Shown piece after piece: positions 8,181 to 17,032 of a DNA stretch of 40,977 nt. Origin of the DNA: Helicobacteraceae bacterium (lineage in GTDB: Bacteria > Campylobacterota > Campylobacteria > Campylobacterales > Sulfurimonadaceae); contig JAMOSG010000024.1 in the NCBI GenBank assembly GCA_027063225.1, forward strand, positions 1 to 40,977, written 5' to 3'. The first letter of the stretch is position 1, and every line of letters begins with the position of its first letter. A program made the translations under genes and the position numbers. A model generated the notes under the pieces. The model searched no databases. It was given only the letters and a program-made list of their open reading frames with translations, and was not told where the DNA came from.

Positions 8181-8707
8181 AGAGTATTGGAAAATTTTTC
8201 TTTTTAATTTTTTTGTTTCTAGCTATGTTTCTTTTTTTCCTTCCTAAAGAGAACCTTTACTTTTTTGCAGAAAAAGAGCTTGCAAAAAAAGGTGTTGTTA
8301 TCTCTAAAGAGGAGGTAAAAGATAAAGGCTTTAGATTTGAGATGCACCATGCACATTTAAGTGTATCTTCTATAGAGAGTGCTGTTGTTTCAGATCTTTC
8401 TTTATCTTTATACCTTTTTTACAATAAGTTGCATATAGATTCTATCTATTTGGCATCATCTTTAAAATCTTTTTTACCACTTGCTATAAAAGAGGTGGAT
8501 GTTATTTACTCTGTTTTAAATCCTTTGGCAGTAGAGATTGAAACTAAAGGAGATTTTGGAAAAGCTAAGGGAGATTTTTCTTTAGTAGATAAAAAATTAA
8601 CTATCATTTTACAACCCTCTAAGCTGATGCGTCAAAAGTATAGAGGAACATTAAGAAATTTCAAAAAATTGAAAAATGGGGAGTATAGTTATGTTAAAAG
8701 TTTTTAA
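8174..8707 (+). CDS. Putative type II secretion protein N-like (single-span periplasmic protein)
   Basis: This 177-residue protein has an N-terminal hydrophobic anchor (residues about 7-24, FFFLIFLFLAMFLFFLP) and a periplasmic part with beta-rich, repeated VSDLSLSLYLF-like strands. Its position between GspM-like and GspC genes suggests the accessory component GspN, but it is shorter than the usual GspN (about 250). It overlaps the next gene by 17 bases. Treat the name as positional inference. Confidence 0.5.
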   Translation: MVKSIGKFFFLIFLFLAMFLFFLPKENLYFFAEKELAKKGVVISKEEVKDKGFRFEMHHAHLSVSSIESAVVSDLSLSLYLFYNKLHIDSIYLASSLKSFLPLAIKEVDVIYSVLNPLAVEIETKGDFGKAKGDFSLVDKKLTIILQPSKLMRQKYRGTLRNFKKLKNGEYSYVKSF

Positions 8708-9521
8708 TACCCCTTTTTTAAATTTTATTATTGCTAGTTTAGTTGTTGTATTTGTTGCAAAGCTTTTAAGTTTAGTTGCTTGGTGGTACCTTCCAAAACA
8801 GGGAGTTGAATTACAATCGCAAGAGGGTATTCAACCAAAATATCGCCGCATTGTTTTTAACTCTATGCTTGAGATGCAAAAAGTTAAAAAAGAGGAAAAA
8901 AAGAGGAAAAAAAGTAGTGGTATTAATATTACAAATATGGTATTAAAAGGGCTTTATGGTAACGATAAAAATGGTTTTGCAATTGTTGCATTAAGATCTA
9001 AAATAAAAGAAACTTCCCTTATAGCTGTAGGGGAGAGTTTTTCTGGATATAAGTTAAGTTCTATTAACTTAGATAGTGTGGTTTTTACAAAAAATTCTAA
9101 AGATTATATTTTAGAGTTATTAAAACCAAAGCAACAATTACAAAGTGGTAAAAGAAGAGAACAAAAAGTGAGTTATTCTGAGGCTGTTGCAGCAGAACTT
9201 GCAAAACCTCGTGAAGTAACACGTAATGATATTACCTATTATGCAAAAAATCCACGTCAAATTTGGAAAGATATCTCTATACGTGAAGTGAAGAAAAAAG
9301 GTAAAATTTATGGATTTAAAATTTACAAAATAAATTCACGTTCAAAATTTGCAAAATTAGGTTTACGTAGAGGCGATATTATTATCCGTGCTAATAATGT
9401 TGATTTAACATCATATAAAGCTGCATTTGATTTATATAACCATATAAATGAGATAGATACAATGCAGTTGGTTATTTTAAGAGATAATGAGGAAAAGGAA
9501 TTGGTTTATGAAATTCATTAG
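8691..9521 (+). CDS. gspC: Type II secretion protein GspC with C-terminal PDZ domain
   Basis: GspC links the inner-membrane platform to the secretin and takes part in substrate choice. The 276-residue protein has a membrane helix near residues 10-28, a Lys/Glu-rich linker, a homology-region-like strand domain (LKGLYGNDKNGFAIVAL, about 83-99) and a C-terminal PDZ domain (about 200-276) with the KLGLRRGDIIIRANN loop. The ATG at 8691 is chosen over one 15 bases upstream because GGGGAG (8678-8683) stands seven bases before it and the membrane helix then sits at the normal distance from the N-terminus. The end overlaps gspD by 14 bases. Confidence 0.85.
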   Translation: MLKVFNTPFLNFIIASLVVVFVAKLLSLVAWWYLPKQGVELQSQEGIQPKYRRIVFNSMLEMQKVKKEEKKRKKSSGINITNMVLKGLYGNDKNGFAIVALRSKIKETSLIAVGESFSGYKLSSINLDSVVFTKNSKDYILELLKPKQQLQSGKRREQKVSYSEAVAAELAKPREVTRNDITYYAKNPRQIWKDISIREVKKKGKIYGFKIYKINSRSKFAKLGLRRGDIIIRANNVDLTSYKAAFDLYNHINEIDTMQLVILRDNEEKELVYEIH

Positions 9522-11319
9522 TAGTATATTTTTAGTTTTTGTTTTAACGCTAACATTGAGTGCTAGAGAGAAGGTTAATATAAATTTTTCAGATTTAGAG
9601 ATAAAAGATTTTATTAAACTTATCTCTAAAGTAACACATAAAAATATTTTGTTTAATCATAGAATTACAGGAAGTGTTAATTTTATAAGTTCTACACCTG
9701 TGTATGATGATGAGCTGATGAGTATTTTGATATCTGTTTTAGATTCTAAAGGGTACACACTTGTTGAAAATGGAGCAATTTATGAGATTGTACGTGCAAG
9801 TGAAGCTGCAAAACACAACACTAAAGTTTTAAAAGAAAACCAAAGTTCACATGGTTCTTTAATGGTTACTCAACCCATAAAAGTTGAGGGTGAAAATGTA
9901 GATATTGTAGCTGCAAAAATTCGTTATCTTATCTCTAAAACTGCAAAGCTTATGACACTTAAAGAGTCAAATACAATTCTTGTAACAGATTATCCAAGAA
10001 ATATTCAAACAATTAAAAAAGTGATACAAACAATTACTCAACGTAAAAAAAATATTGTAAAAATTATTGAGGTAAAGTATGCTGATGCAAAGGCTTTACA
10101 AACGCAAATAGGTGATATTGCAAAAAGTATTTTTAATGAAAAAATTTTAGAAAATAAAGTAAAAATTTTACTTGATGCTAGTAAAACAAATCTTATTTTA
10201 ATAGGAAAAGCAAAAAATATTGCTATTTTAGAGAAACTTGTTAAGCAATTTGATAAAGAACGTTCAATAAACAACGGTGTAGAGATTTTTAAACTAAAAA
10301 ATTCAGATGCTAAAAATGTTTTAGCAACACTCAATGCAATTATTGCAAAACAGCAATATAAAGATAAATCTTTAAAACCAAGCCTCTCTATGAGTGAGGG
10401 GATAAATGCAATTATTGCTATTGGTGATCCTTCTGTTATGAGAGGTGTTAAGCTTATTATAGATGAGTTAGACCAAGAGAAATATCAAGTTTATGTTCAA
10501 GCAAAAATTATAGAAATTAGTAAAACAAAACTTCGTGATATTGGTGTAAAATATGGTTTATCAGCAGGAAGTGTAGATTCTTCTGGTCTTTATGCAATGA
10601 GTGCGAATTTTGGTTCTGCAAGTGCAACAAGCAATGCTTTAAGTGCAGTAAGTACTTATTTGGGAAATATTGGAACAAGTAAACAGGCTTTAGCACTTGG
10701 TGCAACATTAAATTTTTTAGAAACAAATGGTGTATCTAAATCTATCTCTAATCCATCTATTTTATGTACTAATAATAAAGAATCTTCTATTTATGTTGGT
10801 AAGACAATTTCTGTTGCATCTGGAACAACAACAGGAACAGCAGGAACAACATCATCTTACAAACGTGAAGATGTAGGTTTAACACTCTCTATTAAACCTC
10901 GTGTCTCTTCGAATGATAAAGTAACACTTGATGTTGAAGCAATTTTAGAAAATGTAACTGATGATGGCTCAAATAATGCAACAGGACAACCAGTAACTTC
11001 AAAACAAAAAGTAAAAACACAAACAATTTTACGTCATGGAGAGCATATTATTATTGGTGGTCTTGTAAGAACTTATGATGATATTAAAAGATCTAAAATA
11101 CCACTTCTTGGTGATATTCCTTGGATTGGAGCATGGTTATTTTCATCTAAAACAAAAAATAAACAACAAGATAATTTAGTTGTTATACTAACACCTTACA
11201 TTATTGGTAAAAGTGAAAATCTTTCAAAACTACAGCATGATTTAGGTATGCTCTCTAGAATTCAAGAAGAGTATAATAAAGAGGTTTTTAAAATTATTAA
11301 AAGAAAAGAGACGGAATAG
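9508..11319 (+). CDS. gspD: Type II secretion outer-membrane secretin GspD
   Basis: GspD forms the outer-membrane channel. The 603-residue protein has a signal peptide (MKFISSIFLVFVLTLTLSA), an N0 domain starting VNINFSDLEIKDFIKLIS, N1-N3 repeats to about residue 325, and the secretin core with VGLTLSIKPRV, a GGL turn and LLGDIPWIGAWLF near the C-terminus. The ATG at 9508 is used rather than one seven codons earlier: AAAAGGA precedes it and it gives a proper signal peptide. No lipoprotein pilotin gene is visible beside it. Its stop codon is immediately followed by the gspE start. Confidence 0.95.
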   Translation: MKFISSIFLVFVLTLTLSAREKVNINFSDLEIKDFIKLISKVTHKNILFNHRITGSVNFISSTPVYDDELMSILISVLDSKGYTLVENGAIYEIVRASEAAKHNTKVLKENQSSHGSLMVTQPIKVEGENVDIVAAKIRYLISKTAKLMTLKESNTILVTDYPRNIQTIKKVIQTITQRKKNIVKIIEVKYADAKALQTQIGDIAKSIFNEKILENKVKILLDASKTNLILIGKAKNIAILEKLVKQFDKERSINNGVEIFKLKNSDAKNVLATLNAIIAKQQYKDKSLKPSLSMSEGINAIIAIGDPSVMRGVKLIIDELDQEKYQVYVQAKIIEISKTKLRDIGVKYGLSAGSVDSSGLYAMSANFGSASATSNALSAVSTYLGNIGTSKQALALGATLNFLETNGVSKSISNPSILCTNNKESSIYVGKTISVASGTTTGTAGTTSSYKREDVGLTLSIKPRVSSNDKVTLDVEAILENVTDDGSNNATGQPVTSKQKVKTQTILRHGEHIIIGGLVRTYDDIKRSKIPLLGDIPWIGAWLFSSKTKNKQQDNLVVILTPYIIGKSENLSKLQHDLGMLSRIQEEYNKEVFKIIKRKETE

Positions 11320-12834
11320 ATGTTAGTTCAAGAACCACTTCATAACTTAGAATTAACCCCTTGTGAGGTTGATGAAATTGATATTGAGTTGAGTGTAAAA
11401 AACTATCTTTTATTTAGTGAGATAGATGGTGTTGTAAGTGGATGTGTTAGTGAAAAGCATCTTGTTGAAGCAACAAACTTTTACACAAAGCTTCCTCAAA
11501 AATATCGATTACAACTCTTAGATGAAGATTCTTACGACAAACTTTACAACAGTTTTTTAGAACTTAGAACTGACAAAACAATGGAGTCTATGCAAGAGGA
11601 GCAAACATCTGAAGATGAAGAGGATATCTCTTTAGCAGATTTTTTACGTACATCTTCAGATATTTTAACAAGTGAAGAATCAGCTCCTATTATTAAATTT
11701 GTAAATGCTTTATTTTATCAAGCTGTGAAAAAAAGAGCTTCCGATATTCACATAGAGGTGCGTGAAAACAGAGGAGAGGTTCGTTTTAGAATTGATGGTA
11801 TGCTTACAAAAAATGCAGAACTCGATAAAAAAGTTGTAAGTTTGATTATTAGCCGTATTAAGGTTATTTCAAATCTTGATATTTCAGAAAAGCGTATCCC
11901 TCAAGATGGACGAACACAAATTAAAATTGCAGGAACTGTTTTAGATATTCGTGTTTCTATTTTACCAACATTTTATGGAGAGAGAGTTGTTATGCGTCTG
12001 TTGATGCAAAGCTCCCAAATTCCAGAAATAACTGAGCTTGGATTTAATGAGAGTTTAATTGGGGATGTTAAAAAACTTCTTCGCCATTCCCATGGAATTA
12101 TTTTAGTAACAGGACCAACAGGAAGTGGTAAAACAACTTCACTTCACTCCTTTTTACGTGAAGTGGAATCTCCAGAGAAAAACCTTATAACAGTTGAAGA
12201 CCCAGTTGAGTATAAATCGGACAATATTGCACAGATTCAGGTAAATGAAAAGGTTGGTCTTACATTTGCCGCAGCGCTTCGCTCAATTTTACGTCAAGAT
12301 CCAGATGTTATTATGATAGGGGAGATTCGTGATGAAGAAACAGCTCATATTGCTGTTCGTGCGGCACTTACAGGGCACTTAGTGTTTTCAACGCTTCACA
12401 CAAATTCTGCAGCTGCAACAATTTCACGTTTAGCAGATATGGGAGTGGAGCCATTTTTAATCTCATCTTCACTTTTAGGAATTTTAGCACAAAGGTTAGT
12501 GCGTACATTATGCCATGAGTGTAAAGTGGAAGATGTTGTAGCAGAAGATTTTGCAAGAGATTATAATTTGCCTCAAGATGCAAAAATTTATAAAGCAAAA
12601 GGGTGTAAAAGTTGTAACTATACAGGATATAGTGGACGTCGCTCTATTGGTGAGCTTTTAGTGATGAATGATACTGTTAAAGAGCTTTTAAAAGAGACAA
12701 CAGATGAACACACCATAAAAGTTGCTCTTGAAAAAGAGGGTTTAAAAACTATTGCAATGCAGCTTAACAAAATGCTTTTAGATGGTGAAACATCACTTGA
12801 TGAAGCACTTCGTATCGGTTTAGGAAATGCGTAG
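11320..12834 (+). CDS. gspE: Type II secretion ATPase GspE
   Basis: GspE is the cytoplasmic hexameric ATPase that drives pseudopilus assembly. The 504-residue protein shows the Walker A motif GPTGSGKT (265-272), the Asp box region (ITVEDPVEY, 290-298), Walker B with IMIGEIRDEE (331-340), the His box TGHLVFSTLHTN (351-362) and the four cysteines of the zinc tetracysteine motif at 398, 401, 429 and 432. The long N-terminal domain (1-115) is the GspL-docking part. It starts directly after the gspD stop and overlaps the next pseudopilin gene by eight bases. Confidence 0.96.
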   Translation: MLVQEPLHNLELTPCEVDEIDIELSVKNYLLFSEIDGVVSGCVSEKHLVEATNFYTKLPQKYRLQLLDEDSYDKLYNSFLELRTDKTMESMQEEQTSEDEEDISLADFLRTSSDILTSEESAPIIKFVNALFYQAVKKRASDIHIEVRENRGEVRFRIDGMLTKNAELDKKVVSLIISRIKVISNLDISEKRIPQDGRTQIKIAGTVLDIRVSILPTFYGERVVMRLLMQSSQIPEITELGFNESLIGDVKKLLRHSHGIILVTGPTGSGKTTSLHSFLREVESPEKNLITVEDPVEYKSDNIAQIQVNEKVGLTFAAALRSILRQDPDVIMIGEIRDEETAHIAVRAALTGHLVFSTLHTNSAAATISRLADMGVEPFLISSSLLGILAQRLVRTLCHECKVEDVVAEDFARDYNLPQDAKIYKAKGCKSCNYTGYSGRRSIGELLVMNDTVKELLKETTDEHTIKVALEKEGLKTIAMQLNKMLLDGETSLDEALRIGLGNA

Positions 12835-13285
12835 AGAGGGTTTTACACTTATTGAGGTGATGGTTGCGGTGATGATTGTAAGTGTTGTTATTGCATCACT
12901 TTTGCAACTCAATGCAAACAATACTAACTTTTTTTCAATGCTAAAGATGCAAAAAGATAATGATCAATACCTTACATTTTTTATAGATAATAAAAAATAT
13001 GGTTTTGAAAATGAGGAGAAAATTCCCCTTTATAGACTTTTAGAAGATTTTGATTTAGATGATGATTTACGCCGTGAGCTTAAAGCAAAAGAGGTTAATA
13101 TTAAGTATCAAGTGGTACAAACTATAGATTTAGCAGAGTTTGACCAAACACAAGAGGATGCTCAAATACAAGAGAACCAAGAACAAAACGCAACAAATAG
13201 CTCTTTAATTTTTGAAGTTGGTAAAACAATAATGCAAACACAAAAAAGTTCTGTAGCACTTTTAAGAGTAAGGCTTTTACAATGA
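12827..13285 (+). CDS. Type II secretion minor pseudopilin, GspI-like
   Basis: A 152-residue pseudopilin with the canonical leader MRREG followed by FTLIEVMVAVMIVSVVIASLL, where Glu5 and the Gly before the cleavage site are both conserved. The FTLIEVMVA start is typical of GspI, which forms the pseudopilus tip with GspJ and GspK. The body is acidic, and residues 100-125 are rich in Gln, Glu and Asn. It overlaps gspE and gspJ-like genes at its two ends, implying coupled translation. Confidence 0.75.
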   Translation: MRREGFTLIEVMVAVMIVSVVIASLLQLNANNTNFFSMLKMQKDNDQYLTFFIDNKKYGFENEEKIPLYRLLEDFDLDDDLRRELKAKEVNIKYQVVQTIDLAEFDQTQEDAQIQENQEQNATNSSLIFEVGKTIMQTQKSSVALLRVRLLQ

Positions 13286-13782
13286 TAAAAAAAGGTTTTA
13301 CCCTTTTAGAGATGATGATAGCAATTAGCATACTCTCTATTATGATGATATTTCTCTATCGTAGCAATGCGGCATTACAATTCTCTAACAAAATATACAA
13401 AAAAGAGGCTCAAAAAATTTTTACTGCAGATAAAATTAAAGAGGTTATCTATTTAGATTTTTTACTGGCAAACTCTGGTGTAAAATTGAAGCATGAAAAA
13501 CATAAAGCAGATACAATTTTTTTACAAACCTCTCACTCTTTACATAGAAGAATTAACCCTTATGTTATTTATTTAGTACAAAATAACAAACTCTTTAGAG
13601 TTGAATCACTAAAGCAAATAACACAACTTCCATTAGCTGCTGAGCAAGATTATAGTGTAGATTTAATAGCAAATGTAGATAGTTTAGATATTTATAAATC
13701 AAAAAAAGATACTCAATTTTTATTCTATATGGTGTTGCAAAATAAAGAAAAAATCGTTATGAAATTGACTCCTCTAAATTAA
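13282..13782 (+). CDS. Type II secretion minor pseudopilin, GspJ-like
   Basis: The 166-residue protein begins MIKKG then FTLLEMMIAISILSIMM, a full class-III signal with Glu5. The FTLLEMMIA start resembles GspJ. It follows the GspI-like gene with a four-base overlap and closes the secretion operon. A dedicated prepilin peptidase (GspO) is not in the window and must be encoded elsewhere. Confidence 0.72.
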   Translation: MIKKGFTLLEMMIAISILSIMMIFLYRSNAALQFSNKIYKKEAQKIFTADKIKEVIYLDFLLANSGVKLKHEKHKADTIFLQTSHSLHRRINPYVIYLVQNNKLFRVESLKQITQLPLAAEQDYSVDLIANVDSLDIYKSKKDTQFLFYMVLQNKEKIVMKLTPLN

Positions 13783-13832
13783 CTTTGGTTTAATTTTCTT
13801 TAGTGTAAACTCAAAAGAAAAAGAGAAAAATT

Positions 13833-15866
13833 ATGAAAAAAAGTTATTTTAGTGTTTTATTGGCTACTTTTTTGCTTCAGGGGTGTTTCCAAACAGAGGA
13901 ACCTTTAGAAGATTTAAGAGATGAGTACCCCTCTTATGGAGTTATTTCTGATCCTTATATTGAAAATGCAGTTGTGTGTGAAGATAAAAACAAAAATTTA
14001 AAGTGTGATGCAACAGAGCAAAATGCAACTGCTTCAAGAAGTGATGGTATGTTTTTCTTCAATGAAGAGTTAACACCTGGTTCATACATTATTTTAGCAA
14101 AGCAAGGGAAGCATAATGCAAAATACTACACACTCAATCTTCAAACAACAGTAGAAGATACAAGAGAGGTTGTTTTAACCCCTATGACACAACTGAAATT
14201 TATGGGTTTAAGTGCAGAACAAATTGCAGATATGCTCCATTTTGCAGGACTTCAACAAATTACACAAGAGGATGTTTTAAAAGATCCTATGGAGGATTTA
14301 AATACTAAAACATCACTTCAAAGTGATGAGGAGCTTGAAAAACTTCAAGCCTCTTTGGCAATTTATGGAATGTTACGTATTTTACAAACAAGTTCAGAGT
14401 TTCAAAAAATGACACCTCAAGAGATTTATGAGAGTGCAACAACACAAGATGAAGTGGTTTCTCTTGTTTTAACAAAGATGGTTGAGCTTATTAAAGAGGG
14501 GCTTAACAAACAAAACTTTGATGCTTATAAACAACAAGTTGATACACTCCGTTCAAAGATGCCTTTTATCCCAAAAGCTACCCTTAAAGAGCTTATTAAA
14601 ACTGCAACAACAATTACAGATCGTATGATAGAGATAGGGTTTGAAGCAGCAAATAGTTACGATGGAACATTGCAACAAAAAGTTCAAAAAGCTTTTGAAG
14701 CACTCGATGCAAACAAAGAGAGTGTTTTTCAACTTAACTCTTCTCTTGCTCTTGGATTTTTAGGTTTAGAAAACAAAGAGGATTTAGAGGGGCATACTAT
14801 TGAAGATGAAAATATTGCACAGGGTGTTTTGTTGGATGATGCAAGTTTTATTGTAGCAAAAGATAATAAAATAGAAACATTAACAAATAAATCTTCTGCT
14901 GTAAGGGTATTTTTAGAAGCAGATTTTAATACAAAACCATACGAAGATCTCAATGCTCATACATGCCAAGAGATGGCTTTATTTGAAGAGAATGTTACAG
15001 ATGGTCCAGGTGTAAAAGATGGTCTTGATTGTAACCATAACTTTGGTGTATCGGCACATGCAACACCACAGGCACTTAAATTTGCTATTAAGTCTATTAG
15101 CATAGAAGATACAAATGGAAATGTTTTTTACCTTTTACAAAAAGAGAAACTTAAAGACTCAGCAGTATTTGATGCGTCTCAAAGATTGGAGTTAGCAACA
15201 CTTGATATTCCAAATGCACACTATACAAAAATAAAAGTTGAGTATTATTACTATTGGTATTCACTAGAGATGTACAAAAAGGGTAATTTTGTCCATTTTA
15301 GAGTTTATATGAGTGATGATGATTTTGAAAATGAAGGGCATAATGATGGTGAGAGACCACACCACCAAGGGGATATTACACTTACAGATAGTACAAATAA
15401 AGAGTTGGGTGTTATCGCACCAGGTGAGTTGTGGGATGCTCAACATATAACAGATATAAGAACAGAACCAACGCCACCAGAAACAAAACTATATGCTTCT
15501 GACCCAGATAAAGAAACAAACCACCAAAGAGGGCCATTTGGTGATACTTTTTATTGGGATCAGCCAAATTTAAATCAGGGTTCAAATCAAGATATTTTAT
15601 TTTATGAAGATGATATAGATTTAGATTTAAATGATGAAGTGAAAAATATTACACTAAAATTTAATGCAAAAGATAGTTGGGCATTTGAAGATTGTGCATT
15701 AAGTGGGGTGTATGATACAAGACCAATTTATGAGATTATAGAAGCTTGTTCTGAGTATGAAGATTTTAAAGATATTAATGTAACGCAAAATGGTATAAAC
15801 TACAACTGCTCTTGTAATGGTGGTTGGTCTCCAGAGCTTAATGCTCCAGAGGTTGTTATTTATTAA
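13833..15866 (+). CDS. Large lipoprotein of unknown function behind the secretion operon
   Basis: This 677-residue protein has a type II signal peptide with lipobox LQGC (lipidated Cys18). Residues about 38-75 carry a Cys-paired, Asp/Asn-rich loop (VCEDKNKNLKCDATE) followed by SDGMFFF, a motif I associate with calcium-binding beta-sandwich surface domains. A helical middle (about 110-290) follows. The C-terminal half is acidic, beta-rich and aromatic, with a YYYYWYSLEMY stretch, His/Gly/Asp-rich segments and a cysteine cluster (CSCNGGW) near the end. I do not recognise the family. It begins 50 bp after the gspJ-like stop with only a weak AAGAGA before the ATG, so it may be the last gene of the operon. 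A T2SS-exported surface lipoprotein is possible, by inference. It overlaps fmdE-like gene tail to tail by 11 bp. Confidence 0.75.
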   Translation: MKKSYFSVLLATFLLQGCFQTEEPLEDLRDEYPSYGVISDPYIENAVVCEDKNKNLKCDATEQNATASRSDGMFFFNEELTPGSYIILAKQGKHNAKYYTLNLQTTVEDTREVVLTPMTQLKFMGLSAEQIADMLHFAGLQQITQEDVLKDPMEDLNTKTSLQSDEELEKLQASLAIYGMLRILQTSSEFQKMTPQEIYESATTQDEVVSLVLTKMVELIKEGLNKQNFDAYKQQVDTLRSKMPFIPKATLKELIKTATTITDRMIEIGFEAANSYDGTLQQKVQKAFEALDANKESVFQLNSSLALGFLGLENKEDLEGHTIEDENIAQGVLLDDASFIVAKDNKIETLTNKSSAVRVFLEADFNTKPYEDLNAHTCQEMALFEENVTDGPGVKDGLDCNHNFGVSAHATPQALKFAIKSISIEDTNGNVFYLLQKEKLKDSAVFDASQRLELATLDIPNAHYTKIKVEYYYYWYSLEMYKKGNFVHFRVYMSDDDFENEGHNDGERPHHQGDITLTDSTNKELGVIAPGELWDAQHITDIRTEPTPPETKLYASDPDKETNHQRGPFGDTFYWDQPNLNQGSNQDILFYEDDIDLDLNDEVKNITLKFNAKDSWAFEDCALSGVYDTRPIYEIIEACSEYEDFKDINVTQNGINYNCSCNGGWSPELNAPEVVIY

Positions 15867-16452
15867 TTGAAATAAGTGATTGAGGGTTTTGAAGTAAAAT
15901 CTTCTTTACTCTCTCTTGCCAAAGTTCTCCAAAGAGTTTTTTCTCCTCTTGCGTGGCTGTACCACTCATCACTTTTTGCATAAGTGGTTGCATTTGTGGG
16001 TTTTGTGCAACACTTGAAGGGTTATAAATTACCTCTACTGTTTTATTTGTATCTACACGTGTAAAAGCGATATTTTGCACTTTTTGCTCAAACTCCATTA
16101 AAGAGTGACGAGCAAACTTCCCATTTAACCCTTTAAAACCACTCTTTTGTGTTGCTCCTGTAATGTGTGTTATAACATTTGCAATAACACCTGTTACTCC
16201 CTCCTCTAAAGGGTTAGCAAAAGCTACTTTTATATCTCCACGTATTGGCATAGCATCTTTGTAAAGCTCTTTAAGAGCATAAAGTGTAACTAAATAAGCT
16301 CCAGCAACAGTTGGGCAACTATGCCCTGAAGCTTTAACAATTTCAAGATAGCTAAACTCTACAATTCCATTTTCAAATGTTCCTAAAACATCTGAAAGGG
16401 GATCTTTAAGTGTAATTTTCTCCACTTCGTCAAAAAATTTTGGATAATTCAT
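15856..16452 (-). CDS. FmdE family protein (formylmethanofuran dehydrogenase subunit E-like)
   Basis: A 198-residue protein with the FmdE hallmark GHSCP at residues 43-47, in which His and Cys probably bind metal, followed by a helix (TVAGAYLVTLYAL). FmdE was named from methanogen operons, but bacterial members occur without formylmethanofuran dehydrogenase and their function is not settled. The gene has its own TATAAT box (16472-16477) and AAAGG before the ATG, and lies downstream of rnhB on the same strand. The C-terminal helix region (about 150-190) resembles no domain I know. Confidence 0.75.
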   Translation of the reverse strand: MNYPKFFDEVEKITLKDPLSDVLGTFENGIVEFSYLEIVKASGHSCPTVAGAYLVTLYALKELYKDAMPIRGDIKVAFANPLEEGVTGVIANVITHITGATQKSGFKGLNGKFARHSLMEFEQKVQNIAFTRVDTNKTVEVIYNPSSVAQNPQMQPLMQKVMSGTATQEEKKLFGELWQERVKKILLQNPQSLISINK

Positions 16453-16471
16453 TTGTAAACCTTTTTTATCT

Positions 16472-16477
16472 ATTATA
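16472..16477 (-). promoter_or_regulatory. -10 box of the FmdE family gene
   Basis: TATAAT on the minus strand ends 19 bp before the ATG at 16452 and is followed by an AAAGG ribosome binding site (16460-16464). It abuts the rnhB stop codon. Confidence 0.45.
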
Positions 16478-16478
16478 A

Positions 16479-17030
16479 CTAAAAGAGTGTTGGTTGTTGG
16501 AGTGATTTTATTTTATAACTTTTTCTATGTATTGGAGTGTAACCATATTGTGCAATCATCTCCACGTGAAATTTTGTACCATACCCTTTATGCTTTTCAA
16601 AACCATATTGTGGATACTGCTTTGCAAACTCTTTCATATCTCTATCACGCGAAACTTTTGCTAAAATAGAAGCAGCACTTACCTCTGGAACTTTCCCATC
16701 TGCTTGTATCATTGTTTTAAGATTTGCTACACCAAACGTTGTATTGCCATCAAAAAGGTACTCATCTGCTTGAAGTGTTTTTAAAATTTCACGCAAACCA
16801 CTACTTAAACAAAAAGCAATCCCTTTTTCATCGATAGTTTGTGCAGAAAATTTTACAATATGGTAGAGTGAATTTTGCACAATTTGCTCAAAAAGCATTT
16901 CACGCTTTTTCTCTGTAAGTTTTTTAGAGTCATTTAAACCTTCTATATTTTTTTGCAAAATACACCCAGCCATTACTAAATCTCCAGCTATTGGCCCACG
17001 TCCCGCTTCATCTATGCCACAAAGTTTCAT
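16479..17030 (-). CDS. rnhB: Ribonuclease HII
   Basis: RNase HII nicks the RNA strand of DNA-RNA hybrids and single ribonucleotides in DNA. The 183-residue protein has GIDEAGRGPIAG with Asp7 and Glu8, DSKKL (34-38), FDGN with Asp94, and Asp111 before the AASILAKVSRDR block, which together give the DEDD active site. The ATG at 17030 is chosen because GGGGGA lies directly before it and it starts at the family N-terminus. A start seven codons earlier would overlap the upstream ATPase gene. The stops and starts of the two genes are two bases apart. Confidence 0.95.
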   Translation of the reverse strand: MKLCGIDEAGRGPIAGDLVMAGCILQKNIEGLNDSKKLTEKKREMLFEQIVQNSLYHIVKFSAQTIDEKGIAFCLSSGLREILKTLQADEYLFDGNTTFGVANLKTMIQADGKVPEVSAASILAKVSRDRDMKEFAKQYPQYGFEKHKGYGTKFHVEMIAQYGYTPIHRKSYKIKSLQQPTLF

Positions 17031-17032
17031 TG

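Noticed and set aside
10038-10726. Minus-strand open frames within gspD
   Set aside because: They mirror the low-complexity, AT-rich coding strand, and no domain or start signal is visible.
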